From assembly GCF_007280555.1 (NCBI RefSeq), contig NZ_VKDB01000011.1:41768-105767 (forward strand): a stretch of 64,000 nt of DNA, read 5' to 3'. Below, piece by piece: positions 38,166 to 46,962 of the stretch. The notes beneath the pieces were generated by a model. That model ran no database searches. It worked only from the letters and a program-made list of their open reading frames with translations, and had not been told where the DNA came from. Both the position numbers and the translations under genes were made by a program. The DNA comes from Deinococcus detaillensis. GTDB taxonomy: Bacteria > Deinococcota > Deinococci > Deinococcales > Deinococcaceae. The number at the start of each line of letters is the position of its first letter. The first letter of the stretch is position 1.

Positions 38166-38278
38166 GCTTTATACGCTAGCAGAACTCAGCCACCAAAAAA
38201 GCGGTTTGGTCGCTGCGGCTCTCAGTAAGCCGGGCGCGGCGGGGTGTATCATCAAGCTCAATTCACAGGAGGCTCCGC

Positions 38279-38950
38279 ATGCGTTTTGAGAATGCCCCGT
38301 CATGTCCTGTTCAGCGCCCCCAATCGCCCCGCCCATTGGTGCTCAGAGCAAGCGCTGTCTGCGCGGGCGCACTCGGCTTTTTGTCGGTGGGCAGCGCCCT
38401 TGCTGGAGCCTGTGACCATCCTTATTTTGCCAACGCCGGCACGTTTACTTACCGCACCACAGCCGCAGGACAAGTCATCACCACCACCAGCACTATCAAG
38501 CTTTCCGGCAACACCGTCACGGTAAACGGAGAAACTTCAGGGCAGGCTTACAACGTGGTCTACGACTGTAGAGGCGGCCAAATCAGCGTCAGGGCCGGGA
38601 GTCAGCAAAAAACAGCGATGATCATGAGCAGTGTGCCGCCCGCCAGTCAGTGGAAAAACGGTTTTGTTTGGAAGTCGGCCGCGACGATTGGCAGCATGAC
38701 CAGCCAGACGACCAACCGCATCGTGGGCAGTGAGCAAGTCACCACCCCTGCCGGAACATTCCAAGCCCTCAAGGTGCAGTCCATCACCAGTTTAGATATG
38801 AGCAAAATGTTTAAAGGCCAAAAAGTGCCGCCCGAAATGGCCAAAAGCATGAAAGACGTTCAAACCACCGCTTGGTATGCCAAAGGCGTCGGGGTCGTCA
38901 AACAGGTGTCGCCGAACTCCAGCTTGGAACTCATCAAGGTCAGCCGCTGA
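38279..38950 (+). CDS. Secreted protein, DUF3108/TapB-like
   Basis: A 223-residue exported protein. Basic start and hydrophobic segment ending ...LSVGSALAGA, then a beta-rich domain; the segment TPAGTFQALKVQS ... TAWYAKGVGVVKQV resembles the lipocalin-like DUF3108/TapB group. Two cysteines (CDHPYF and YDCRGG) may pair. AGGAGG lies six bases before the ATG. The function is unknown. Confidence 0.6.
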   Translation: MRFENAPSCPVQRPQSPRPLVLRASAVCAGALGFLSVGSALAGACDHPYFANAGTFTYRTTAAGQVITTTSTIKLSGNTVTVNGETSGQAYNVVYDCRGGQISVRAGSQQKTAMIMSSVPPASQWKNGFVWKSAATIGSMTSQTTNRIVGSEQVTTPAGTFQALKVQSITSLDMSKMFKGQKVPPEMAKSMKDVQTTAWYAKGVGVVKQVSPNSSLELIKVSR

Positions 38951-38998
38951 GGAGCGCTTCAAACACCTGTTCAGATCAAAACTGAACACCCACCCACC

Positions 38999-39379
38999 TC
39001 AGCGCCGCCCGCCCATATTCTTTGGCGGGCCTTTTTTGACGCCGGCGAAGCGGTTTTTCTCAGCGCGTTTGGCAATCCGGACTTGCGAGGCCTGCGCCGC
39101 CGTCGGCTTCTGGCCGGGCTTGACGGGGCGCGGCGCGGGTTGGCCGACCAAGGTGTCCAGCGTCATCAACTTGAAAAAGGGGATATACACCACCGTGATG
39201 AGCAGCAAAGTGCCCCACCACGTTTTGAGATATGCGCCCAGTCCCACCGCGTACACCAGCGCCTGAAGCAGCGTGACCACCAACACGAACAGCAAGGTGC
39301 GGGCCAGGATTTTGAGCAGTTTGGTGCGATTAAAGCCGGGAGCGGGGTCGGCGGTGGTGAGCCAAGTCCAAGGATTCAT
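38999..39379 (-). CDS. Small two-helix membrane protein
   Basis: A 126-residue protein I do not recognise, with helices at about 25-48 (ILARTLLFVLVVTLLQALVY) and 55-72 (WWGTLLLITVVYIPFFKL) and a long basic tail (QVRIAKRAEKNRF...). Its ATG overlaps the stop of the upstream gene (ATGA), so the two are translationally coupled. The basic tail could bind RNA or a ribosome; this is only inference. Confidence 0.6.
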   Translation of the reverse strand: MNPWTWLTTADPAPGFNRTKLLKILARTLLFVLVVTLLQALVYAVGLGAYLKTWWGTLLLITVVYIPFFKLMTLDTLVGQPAPRPVKPGQKPTAAQASQVRIAKRAEKNRFAGVKKGPPKNMGGRR

Positions 39380-40269
39380 GAAAGCTCCTGTAAAGGGGTG
39401 GGGGAGACAGCCAACAACTCGGCGGCAAAAGCGCTGAGCTGCGGCTGGAAGTGGCGCGGCTGCTGAGGGTCGAGCTCGAGCAGCAAAGCAGGCTTGTGGG
39501 CCGTCTGCTCAAGGCGGGTCAGGGCGCTGAAGGTGGCGGCGTCGCGCACGGTGCAGGCGTAAATCAGGCCGCGCACCGCGCCTTTGCCTTCCAGCCACTG
39601 CTGAGCGCCGTAGAGGTCAGCCTCGCCTGCCGGAAGCGCCTTGCCACTGGGCAAGGTAAACCGCTGGCCGCGCTCGCGCAGTTGCTCACGCGGCAAGTCG
39701 CTGGCCCACACCGCAAACAGCCCGGCGCTTTCGAGCTGGTCTCTGAGCGGCCCGATCAAAAATTCGTCGCGCAGCAGACTGGCCGGGCCGATCACCGCCA
39801 CGCTGGTCTGAGAAGCGCGGCTCAGTGTCGGTACTTGTTCGCGCACCGGCAGCGAGAGCGGCTTGGCTTTGCTGAGCGCCAAGCGAACCTGCCCGGCGTT
39901 GTGGGTGAGCTGCTGACCGAGTTCCAGCGCGGCGTCGGTCATGGCTGGGCCGCCGTCCGGCACGGCTCTGAGCGTCGGCAAACCGCTGATCCGGCGTGGC
40001 AACAGCTCGGTGAGGTCGCTGGCCCAAGCGTCTTGCCACACCGCTAGGGTTTGCGGCAGCAGCACCAGGTCGACTTGGCCGAGTTCAATGACGCGCCCCA
40101 GCACCAACTGCACCTGAGCGGGCGCGTCGGGCAAGCTCTCAAAGCCCAGGGCAAAAGCGCTCTCGGCGGGCAGACGGGGCGTCACCACCTCGAGGCCAAG
40201 TTCTTCCAAAAAAGTAGTCCAGTAGCGCGTGTAGCGTGCGCCCAGAACGTCCAACAAACCAACTTTCAT
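39376..40269 (-). CDS. Unknown protein with weak resemblance to DUF2229
   Basis: A 297-residue soluble protein. The opening [20 protein letters not shown] followed by [14 protein letters not shown] recalls the start of the DUF2229 / acyl-CoA dehydratase activase-related proteins, which begin 'MK.GIPR.L..Y...W..FF..LG..VV.SP', but there are few cysteines and no iron-sulphur motif. The fit is weak. Leaderless start: TAGACT, six bases, ATG. Coupled to the two-helix membrane protein downstream. Confidence 0.45.
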   Translation of the reverse strand: MKVGLLDVLGARYTRYWTTFLEELGLEVVTPRLPAESAFALGFESLPDAPAQVQLVLGRVIELGQVDLVLLPQTLAVWQDAWASDLTELLPRRISGLPTLRAVPDGGPAMTDAALELGQQLTHNAGQVRLALSKAKPLSLPVREQVPTLSRASQTSVAVIGPASLLRDEFLIGPLRDQLESAGLFAVWASDLPREQLRERGQRFTLPSGKALPAGEADLYGAQQWLEGKGAVRGLIYACTVRDAATFSALTRLEQTAHKPALLLELDPQQPRHFQPQLSAFAAELLAVSPTPLQELS

Positions 40270-40346
40270 CCGCGCAGTCTAGCGGACTTGCGCGGCTGGA
40301 TTTGCTCGCTTGCTCTCTGCCGCTTCAAAGCGGGACAATGCTGGGC

Positions 40347-40700
40347 ATGATCACACTGACAGTAAACGGCTACGGAGAATTTCAAGTTCAAGACAACGAG
40401 CGCTTGGTGCTGGCTTTGGAGCGCAGCGGCGTGGACATTTTGCACCGCTGCGGCGGCGTGGCCCGCTGCACGACTTGCAAGGTTGAATTCAGCGTGGGCG
40501 AGCCGTTTCAAATGACGCAGGCCGAACACGACAAACTCGAAGAAAAGGGCCTGAGCGGCGTGCGCTTGTCGTGCCAAATTCTGTGCCAGCACGATATGAC
40601 GCTCACACCTGTGCAGACTGAGAAAAACAGCGGCTTGGAAGCGGGCAAGACTCCTGCCGAAACAGTCGAGCCGGAACCCGTTTGGATTGAGCGCAGCTGA
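40347..40700 (+). CDS. [2Fe-2S] ferredoxin
   Basis: A 117-residue plant-type ferredoxin. Cluster ligands are C35, C41 and C44 in HRCGGVARCTTCKVEF and C76 in VRLSCQILC. It carries single electrons; its partner enzyme is not in the window. The C-terminal 30 residues are extra and look disordered. ATG 40347 is chosen because GACAAT lies seven bases before it; an ATG at 40338 is also in frame. Confidence 0.85.
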   Translation: MITLTVNGYGEFQVQDNERLVLALERSGVDILHRCGGVARCTTCKVEFSVGEPFQMTQAEHDKLEEKGLSGVRLSCQILCQHDMTLTPVQTEKNSGLEAGKTPAETVEPEPVWIERS

Positions 40701-40840
40701 GGCGCGGCTTTTAAGAAAGTGTGTTCAGCGCCTGTGTGCTGGGCGCATTTTAATCCGGCTAACGTGAGCAGGTAAAAATACTGATTCTGTCCTGCGGAGC
40801 TGGAATTGGGCGGAATCAGCATAGAGCTATGTACGAAAAT

Positions 40841-40890
40841 TGCATCTTCATGCAGTTGTATTGCATCTTCATGCGTCGGGCGGTTAAACT
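40841..40890 (+). promoter_or_regulatory. ArgR operator and argF promoter
   Basis: Two palindromic ARG-type boxes, TGCATCTTCATGCA (40841-40854) and TGCATCTTCATGCG (40862-40875), lie 21 bases apart, the spacing that ArgR hexamers need. The second overlaps a -35-like TTGCAT, and TAAACT (40885-40890) follows as the -10. Arginine should therefore repress argF. Confidence 0.75.
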
Positions 40891-40899
40891 GACCGCCTG

Positions 40900-41883
40900 A
40901 TGCCGACTTCTTCTCTGCCTTCTCCGACGCTGCTGACCGCCGACACTCTGCCTGCTCCGGTAATGGCGGGGCGCGACTTTTTATCCAACCTCGATATGAC
41001 CAGCGCCGAGCTCCGCAGCGTTCTGGACACTGCCGCCTCGATGAAGCGCGGTGAGTGGCGCGGTGTCAAGCCGCTTGCGGGGCTGTCACTGGCGCTGGTT
41101 TTCGAGAAAGCCAGTTTGAGGACCCGCACCACTTTTGATGTGGGGATGTACCAACTCGGCGGCCACGCCATCACCCTGTCGAATCAAGAAATCGGCCTCG
41201 GCCAGCGTGAGCGCGTCAGCGACGTGGCCCGCAACTTGGAGCGCTGGGTAGACGGAATCATGGGCCGGGTTTATTTGCAGCAGACCCTGCAGGAATTGGC
41301 CGATCACGCCTGCGTTCCGGTCATCAACGGGCTGTCGGACATGCTCCATCCGGTGCAGCTGCTGGCCGATTACCAGACCATCGAGGAGGAGTTGGGGAGC
41401 GCGGCGAGCAAGCGGGTAGTCTACATCGGCGACGGCAACAACCTCGCCAACAGCCACATTCACATGGGCGTGCTGAGCGGCTCCGACGTGACCATCGTGA
41501 CGCCGGTGGGCTACGAACCCAACGGCGGCGTGCTTCAGGGCGCACTCAAGCGGGGCGCGGCCGTCACGCTGACCAACGACCTCGCAGCGGTGGAAGGCGC
41601 GGACGTGCTGTATACCGACGTCTGGATTTCGATGGGCCAGGAAGCCGAAGCCGACATTCGCCGCCGCGCTTTTCAGGGCTATCAAGTCACGCCGCAGATG
41701 TTGGAGAGTATCGCCCCAGACGGGATTTTCCTCCACTGCCTACCGGCCCACTATGGCGAAGAAACCGTGCCGGAAGCCACCGAACATCCCAAGAGCCGCG
41801 TGTTTGACCAAGCCGAGAACCGCCTGCACGCTCAAAAGGCCCTGCTGTATCACCTGCTGGGCGCGGCCAAACCGAGGTGGTGA
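40900..41883 (+). CDS. argF: Ornithine carbamoyltransferase
   Basis: A 327-residue enzyme that makes citrulline from ornithine and carbamoyl phosphate. The carbamoyl-phosphate loop is KASLRTRTTFDVG, with HPVQLLADYQTIEE (substrate region), VYIGDGNNLANS, and HCLPAHYGEE near the ornithine site. ATG 40900 lies nine bases after TAAACT, so the mRNA has almost no leader. Two ArgR boxes overlap the promoter. Confidence 0.96.
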   Translation: MPTSSLPSPTLLTADTLPAPVMAGRDFLSNLDMTSAELRSVLDTAASMKRGEWRGVKPLAGLSLALVFEKASLRTRTTFDVGMYQLGGHAITLSNQEIGLGQRERVSDVARNLERWVDGIMGRVYLQQTLQELADHACVPVINGLSDMLHPVQLLADYQTIEEELGSAASKRVVYIGDGNNLANSHIHMGVLSGSDVTIVTPVGYEPNGGVLQGALKRGAAVTLTNDLAAVEGADVLYTDVWISMGQEAEADIRRRAFQGYQVTPQMLESIAPDGIFLHCLPAHYGEETVPEATEHPKSRVFDQAENRLHAQKALLYHLLGAAKPRW

Positions 41884-42067
41884 AGCGGTCAAGGCGCTGA
41901 GAGAGGCCCCCGCTCCCGTGCGTGATCAAATCGAGATCACTTGCTGAAGTGAGGAGTTTCAGTCCACTTTTCCCGCGCTGTTGGGTTAGGCTAGAGACGA
42001 TGCGGCGGCTTTGGTTTTATTCGGATTGGCTTGTTGATCTGCCCACTCGCTTCTCACAGGGAAGGCC

Positions 42068-42883
42068 GTGAGCCAGTCCAATGACCTGGAGTCGTTCGAT
42101 CTCATCGAGCTGCTCTCGGTACTGGCCAAGGGAGCCAAAACGGGTGCGCTCCGCATCTACCGGGGCCAGCAGATTTTTACCTTGTGGCTCCTGAGCGGGC
42201 GGGTGCGCCGGATGGATGGGGCGGGCTTTGACACGGGCGCAGCCGTCTTGGCCCAGCTCCTTGAAGACCCGAGCGGACGCTTTCATTTTGAAGCGGATGA
42301 AGTGGTTCCCTTTCCCAATCTCAATCAGTCGCACGACGCCTTTGCTTACGCTGCCCTCAAGCGGATGCCGCCTCCGCCGCTGAAATTTGACGGCCCGGGC
42401 CGCTTGGAGCCGCCGGAGCGCTTCGCAGAGCTGACCCTAGACTTGTACGAACAAGAAGTCCTGCGCGGCGTGGCCGAGGGCAAGCCCCTCTCAGAATTGG
42501 CCGCCGCCCGTGATCCGAGGGCCGCGCCGCTGCTGGGCCGCCTGACCCGCCTGCGCTTAATTGGTGAGCGCCGCACGCGGGTGGCCCGCTTGGTGGTGCA
42601 AGTTCAGCGTCAAGCGGGCGGCCGCCAAGGCAGCAGCGCGGCCATAGACGAAACGATCTTCCGGCGCTGGCGCGAGGCGGTGGGCGGTCACATCGAATAT
42701 ATCCAGGTGCGCGAGGAACGCAGCGGCAAGGTGTATCAGATGCCGGTCAGCGCAGCAGCTGACGCCGGCACTTCTTTGCAGCTCAGCCCCGAACTGCTGA
42801 TCCGGACTGGCCTGAGGGCCGGAGACGCGGTACTGGTGCGCCCGGTGACGGCGCTGATGGGTGCCGAACCGAACTCCAGCTGA
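42068..42883 (+). CDS. PATAN (DUF4388) domain protein
   Basis: A 271-residue cytoplasmic protein. The first 90 residues match the PATAN/DUF4388 pattern: DLIELLSVLAKGAKTGALRI then LWLLSGRVRRMDGAG. The middle part looks like a winged-helix (about 120-175), and the last part (VYQMPVSAAADAGTSLQLS) is unassigned. Such proteins sit beside two-component or c-di-GMP systems. The GTG is preceded by AGGGAAGG. A second PATAN-like protein lies at 53.9 kb. Confidence 0.72.
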   Translation: MSQSNDLESFDLIELLSVLAKGAKTGALRIYRGQQIFTLWLLSGRVRRMDGAGFDTGAAVLAQLLEDPSGRFHFEADEVVPFPNLNQSHDAFAYAALKRMPPPPLKFDGPGRLEPPERFAELTLDLYEQEVLRGVAEGKPLSELAAARDPRAAPLLGRLTRLRLIGERRTRVARLVVQVQRQAGGRQGSSAAIDETIFRRWREAVGGHIEYIQVREERSGKVYQMPVSAAADAGTSLQLSPELLIRTGLRAGDAVLVRPVTALMGAEPNSS

Positions 42884-42960
42884 AAGCGGCACCAAGCAAA
42901 GTTAAATTCGGCTTTAATCAAGTTGAGAAAGCCGGGCAGTGCAGCCGCCACAATACGTCC

Positions 42961-44085
42961 ATGACTTCTTCCTCTGCTGAGGGCTTTACGCTGTCCGGCG
43001 ACGGCTCGTCCAGCCCTGTGCTGCTCAGCCCACTGCGTATCGCCCAACTGACTCTCAAAAACCGCGTGGTGGTGTCGCCGATGTGCATGTACAGCGCTGA
43101 GGACGGCTTTGCTAACGATTTTCATTTGGTGCATCTGGGCCGGTTTGCATTGGGAGGCGCGGCTTTAATCTTTACGGAGGCCGCCGCCGTGAGTCCGGAA
43201 GGCCGCATCAGCCCGGACGATTTGGGCCTGTGGAACGATCAGCAGATTGGCTCGCTGGCCCGCATCGCCGACTTTGTGCATCAGCAGGGCGCACTGATCG
43301 GGATTCAGTTGGCGCACGCTGGGCGCAAAGCTGGAATGTCCGCACCTTGGAAGGGCGGCGAACTGGTGCCGCCGGAAGCGGGCGGCTGGACGGTGCTGGG
43401 GCCAGACGTACACGCTTATTCGCCGCGCTACGGCTCGCCGCACGCCATGAGCCCCGAAGACATCGCGCAGGTGGTCAAAGACTTTACCGCCAGCGCCCGC
43501 CGCGCCGTGATCGCCGGATTCGACACCCTCGAAATTCACGCCGCGCACGGCTATTTGCTCCACCAGTTTCTCTCGCCGCTGAGCAACAGCCGCCTCGATC
43601 AGTACGGCGGCACTTTAGAGAACCGCGCCCGCTTGCTGCTGGAAGTCACCAGAGCCGTGCGCGGAGTCTGGCCCGACCACCTGCCGCTGTTCGTGCGCCT
43701 GTCGGCGACTGACTGGGCACCCGGTGGCTGGGACATTGAGCAGACCGTGGAAATCTCCCGCCAGCTTTCCCGCGAAGGGGTGAACGTCATCGACGTTTCG
43801 AGTGGCGGCCTCACGCCAGATCAACAAATTACCGCCGGCCCCGGCTACCAAGTGCCGTTCGCCGAGCGCCTCAAGCAGGACACCGACTTGGTGGTGATGG
43901 CGGTAGGTATGATTACCGAGCCGCAGCAAGCCGAGCAGATTTTGCAGGCCAAGCAAGCCGATTTGGTAGCGCTGGCCCGCGAACTGCTGCGCGATCCGCA
44001 GTTTGTTCAGCGGACGGCGTGGCAATCTGGCCAAGCGGTAGAGGTGCCGGTGCAGTACCAGCGGGCGTGGCCGAAGCCGGAGTAA
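42961..44085 (+). CDS. Old yellow enzyme family NADPH dehydrogenase (YqjM type)
   Basis: A 374-residue FMN enzyme that reduces activated C=C bonds. YqjM-type features: SPMCMYSAEDG (the flavin-tuning cysteine), IQLAHAGRK, IHAAHGYLLHQFLSPLSNSR followed by DQYGG, and FAERLKQDTDLVVMAVGMI. There is no C-terminal iron-sulphur part, so it is the single-domain type. CACAAT lies six bases before the ATG, as at the aminotransferase gene. Confidence 0.93.
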   Translation: MTSSSAEGFTLSGDGSSSPVLLSPLRIAQLTLKNRVVVSPMCMYSAEDGFANDFHLVHLGRFALGGAALIFTEAAAVSPEGRISPDDLGLWNDQQIGSLARIADFVHQQGALIGIQLAHAGRKAGMSAPWKGGELVPPEAGGWTVLGPDVHAYSPRYGSPHAMSPEDIAQVVKDFTASARRAVIAGFDTLEIHAAHGYLLHQFLSPLSNSRLDQYGGTLENRARLLLEVTRAVRGVWPDHLPLFVRLSATDWAPGGWDIEQTVEISRQLSREGVNVIDVSSGGLTPDQQITAGPGYQVPFAERLKQDTDLVVMAVGMITEPQQAEQILQAKQADLVALARELLRDPQFVQRTAWQSGQAVEVPVQYQRAWPKPE

Positions 44086-44192
44086 GAAAAGGTTTGACAA
44101 GATTCCGGACGCTGGGCCAGAAAATTGGAGCGGTCAACGGATGGTGTGCGGGGCGGCGGAGCGGATAAGAACGTTTCACCTCCCCACCGCTC

Positions 44193-44885
44193 CTACCTCG
44201 GCACGTGGCTGGCTTCGATCACGATCTGGCCGTGTTGCAGCCGCGCCACTTCAGATTCCACCCCGCTGCTGAGTTTTCTCATGCTGCTCAGGCTGCTGCC
44301 CTCGGGAGCGCGGGCGACCGCTCCGGCAATGCGGATCTGGGGGCTGGCAATCGGTCTGCCCCAGACAATCGCGCTCTCGCGTCCGTCGGCTCCGGCGTGG
44401 ACGACGCCCCTGAGCGCTCCCAGCACGATCACGTCGCCGCCCGCCACCAATTCAGAGCCGGGATTCACGTCGCCCAACACCACCACGCTGCCCCCGTATT
44501 CGCCCCGGAAGCCTGCCCGCACGCTGTTGGGCAGCACGACGGTGTGGTTGTCGAGGCTCTGGGTGATGTTGCCGACTGGCAGGGCCGCTGTGGGCAGCGC
44601 GGTGCTGGAAGAGGACGGCGCTGAACCTTGCTCGGCGATCAGAGCGGGGCTGGGGGCCGGGGCCGTCACGCGGGGAGCGCGAACTCGGCTGATACTGCCG
44701 CCCGCCGCCGCCACCGCGCCGCGCACCGCGTCGAGGGTGTCGAGGTGGGCTTCAATGTCTATTTCCAGCGTCACCTCGCTGGCCAGCAGCGCGGCGCGGG
44801 CAGCCAGCGGCCCCGCCACCGACTGCGGAGTGTCTGAGTCGTCGAGCTGGATATTCAGGCCGCCAAGTGTGCCGCGAAACTTCAT
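44193..44885 (-). CDS. minC: Septum site-determining protein MinC
   Basis: A 230-residue FtsZ antagonist. The N-terminal domain begins MKFRGTLGGLNIQLDD; after a Ser/Ala/Pro linker the beta-helix C-domain has GSVVVLGDVNPGSELVAGGD and VLGALRGVVHAG, the MinD-binding surface. ATG 44885 is preferred to the codon three residues earlier because TAAAGT (44893-44898) lies seven bases before it. minD and minE are not adjacent. Confidence 0.92.
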   Translation of the reverse strand: MKFRGTLGGLNIQLDDSDTPQSVAGPLAARAALLASEVTLEIDIEAHLDTLDAVRGAVAAAGGSISRVRAPRVTAPAPSPALIAEQGSAPSSSSTALPTAALPVGNITQSLDNHTVVLPNSVRAGFRGEYGGSVVVLGDVNPGSELVAGGDVIVLGALRGVVHAGADGRESAIVWGRPIASPQIRIAGAVARAPEGSSLSSMRKLSSGVESEVARLQHGQIVIEASHVPR

Positions 44886-45030
44886 GTATCTCACTTTACA
44901 GCTTCAGGGGGCGCTGTGCCGCGCCTCCGTGTCGCGTCTCGGCAAGGCAGGTGAGGTCCGAGGGAGCGTGGGCTGCGTCCTGCTGGGCTCCCGGCACAGT
45001 TTGCAAGCCCGTTTACACTCACTCCAAAGT

Positions 45031-45053
45031 GTGCATCTATCCGCAGTGCATCT
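45031..45053. repeat. Direct repeat upstream of the S1-domain gene
   Basis: GTGCATCT occurs at 45031-45038 and 45046-45053, 15 bases apart, just before a -10-like TATCAT (45062-45067). Possible operator. Confidence 0.35.
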
Positions 45054-45098
45054 CGATGGTGTATCATCGGCGCATGCTTCTTTTGGAGGGCACTCTTC

Positions 45099-45479
45099 GT
45101 GCAACTTGATTCCGGCGCGGTCGCTGAAGGCCGCGTTACCCGCGTCACTGACTTCGGGGCGTTCATACAATTCGACAACGGCGAAACTGGGTTGGTTCAC
45201 ATCTCCCAAATTGCCCATTCGTTCGTTCGCAACATCCACGACCATGTCCATGAGGGCGACACCGTGGATGTCAAGGTCTTGGGCCGAGACGAACGCGGCA
45301 GACTTGATTTGTCGATCAAGGAACTGCTCGAGGAACCGGAAGAAATTCCGCGCCCCCGCGCCATTGGCCGCCAAAGCCCGCAGTTTGAAGCCAAGCTGCG
45401 CTCGTTTATGCGTGACGCCAAAGAGCGCACCACCGCAGGCGGCAAAAAGCCGGCGACGCCCACCAAGCGCAAGAAGTAA
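45099..45479 (+). CDS. S1 RNA-binding domain protein
   Basis: A 126-residue protein with one S1 domain (residues 5-75: EGRVTRVTDFGAFIQFDNG, GLVHISQIAH, VHEGDTVDVKVLGRDERGR), then a basic tail rich in Lys and Arg. It resembles YugI / general stress protein 13, which binds RNA or ribosomes. The GTG start has GGAGG nine bases before it. It is a single gene ending at a strong hairpin. Confidence 0.88.
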   Translation: MQLDSGAVAEGRVTRVTDFGAFIQFDNGETGLVHISQIAHSFVRNIHDHVHEGDTVDVKVLGRDERGRLDLSIKELLEEPEEIPRPRAIGRQSPQFEAKLRSFMRDAKERTTAGGKKPATPTKRKK

Positions 45480-45550
45480 GCGCTCTGGTGTAGGTGCCGA
45501 CAGCAGTGCTGGGCAGCTTTGAAGGCGGCTGAGGAGCAATTGGAGTTCTA

Positions 45551-45582
45551 GGGTCTGAGCGAAAAGGTGCTCAGACCCTTTC
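45551..45582 (+). terminator. Terminator-like hairpin after the S1-domain gene
   Basis: A perfect ten-base stem GGGTCTGAGC / GCTCAGACCC with a short A-rich loop; the T-run is weak (TTTCGCTTT). Confidence 0.6.
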
Positions 45583-45631
45583 GCTTTGCTCGTTTGGGCC
45601 GCTGCCTCCACCTTGCTCTAAACTGGCGGGC

Positions 45632-46324
45632 ATGGACGTTTCAAATGAGGCCCAACCTGCCCTGCGGGGACGCATTGTTTCACTGCTGCTTGTCGACGAT
45701 CATCCGGTGGTGCGCAAGGGCACCCGCGATCTTTTTGAAGGCCAGAGTGATCTTCAAGTGGTGGGCGAGGCCGACAGCGGCGAAAGTGCTGTGCGGCAGG
45801 CCCGCGAACTGCTGCCCGACGTGATTTTGATGGACGTTTCGATGCCCGGCATGAACGGCATCGAGGCCACCAAGCTGATCAAAGCCGAGCGCCCCAGCGT
45901 GGGCGTGCTGGTGCTGACCAGTTATGACGACGATGCTTACGTGTTTGCCCTTCTGGAAGCGGGCGCGGCGGGCTACATCCTCAAAAATGCGGGCGAGGAA
46001 GAACTGCTCGGCGCGGTGCGGGCAGTGGCGGCGGGTGAAAGTGCTCTGACGCCAGCGGTGGCCCGCAAAGTGCTGACCCGTTTCAGCGCCCAAAGCACCC
46101 CGAGTCCGGTGGACGACTCGCTCTCGCCGCGTGAACTCGAAGTGTTGCGAATCGCCGCCTCGGGACGCACCAACAAAGAAATTGCCCGCGACCTCGATAT
46201 CTCTCCGCGCACCGTCCAAGTTCACCTCGCCAATATCTTTTCCAAGTTGGACGTGGGCAGCCGCACCGAGGCTGTGCTGTACGGCATCAAGCGCGGCTGG
46301 ATCGACCTGAGTGCAGGGGAGTGA
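45632..46324 (+). CDS. NarL/FixJ-type response regulator
   Basis: A 230-residue regulator: receiver domain (about 15-135) with the acid pair VDDH, phospho-acceptor D68 in [23 protein letters not shown] and LKNAG; then a LuxR-type helix-turn-helix ([20 protein letters not shown] and [14 protein letters not shown]). It probably pairs with the histidine kinase at 47 kb, which has the matching HisKA_3 type. TAAACT (45619-45624) stands seven bases before the ATG: leaderless. Confidence 0.93.
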   Translation: MDVSNEAQPALRGRIVSLLLVDDHPVVRKGTRDLFEGQSDLQVVGEADSGESAVRQARELLPDVILMDVSMPGMNGIEATKLIKAERPSVGVLVLTSYDDDAYVFALLEAGAAGYILKNAGEEELLGAVRAVAAGESALTPAVARKVLTRFSAQSTPSPVDDSLSPRELEVLRIAASGRTNKEIARDLDISPRTVQVHLANIFSKLDVGSRTEAVLYGIKRGWIDLSAGE

Positions 46325-46346
46325 TGCTGGGGTTTTCCAGCTTGAG

Positions 46347-46874
46347 TCAAGGAAAGACCAAAAACTGACTCGGCACTTCGTCCACCAACCAGACGCCGTT
46401 TTCGGAGCGGTAAAAGAGGTGTCCTCTGGCGTGCATCAAATCGGAGCGTACCGTCAGAATCATGGCTGGGCCACGCTTCGCGCCCACGCGGCGGGCCGTC
46501 TCCACGTCCGGCGAGAGGTGAACGTGGTGGCGCTGCATAGGCCGCAGACCGCTGAACCGAATACTGCTGAGCGCGGCGGCCACCGTGCCGTGATACAGGA
46601 CGCTTGGCGGCTCGGTGGGCAGCAGCTCTAAATCCACCGGAACGCTGTGGCCCTGATTGGCGCGAATTCGCTCGCCGCGCAGCGAAAAGCGCTGTTTGTC
46701 GGACTGGGCCACCACCCGCTCCACTTGCGGGCGGCTGACGCCCAGATGCATCAAGAGCGGCGCTAACGGCACCCAGCCGCCCGCTTCTAAACTCAGGCCC
46801 GCTTGGTGCGGCGCGTGCCGGAGCAGATATGAGAGTTGGTGGGAGAGTTGTTTGTCGGTCACTGGACTGTTCAT
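46347..46874 (-). CDS. kptA: RNA 2'-phosphotransferase (Tpt1/KptA family)
   Basis: A 175-residue enzyme that removes an internal RNA 2'-phosphate using NAD+. Family features: LSHQLSYLLRHAPHQAGLSL, LYHGTVAAALSSIRFSGLRP, RHHVHLSPDVETARRVGAKR. In eukaryotes it completes tRNA splicing; its bacterial role is unclear, though some members cap RNA or ADP-ribosylate ends. It lies on the opposite strand between a response regulator and a sensor kinase. Confidence 0.92.
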   Translation of the reverse strand: MNSPVTDKQLSHQLSYLLRHAPHQAGLSLEAGGWVPLAPLLMHLGVSRPQVERVVAQSDKQRFSLRGERIRANQGHSVPVDLELLPTEPPSVLYHGTVAAALSSIRFSGLRPMQRHHVHLSPDVETARRVGAKRGPAMILTVRSDLMHARGHLFYRSENGVWLVDEVPSQFLVFP

Positions 46875-46962
46875 GTTTCCAGTCTTGCCCTCAAGGCGGC
46901 GCGGCGCATCGGCCGAACAACGGAGAGAGTTTAAGCTGTTTGGCTGCTAGGCTTACTTCACC

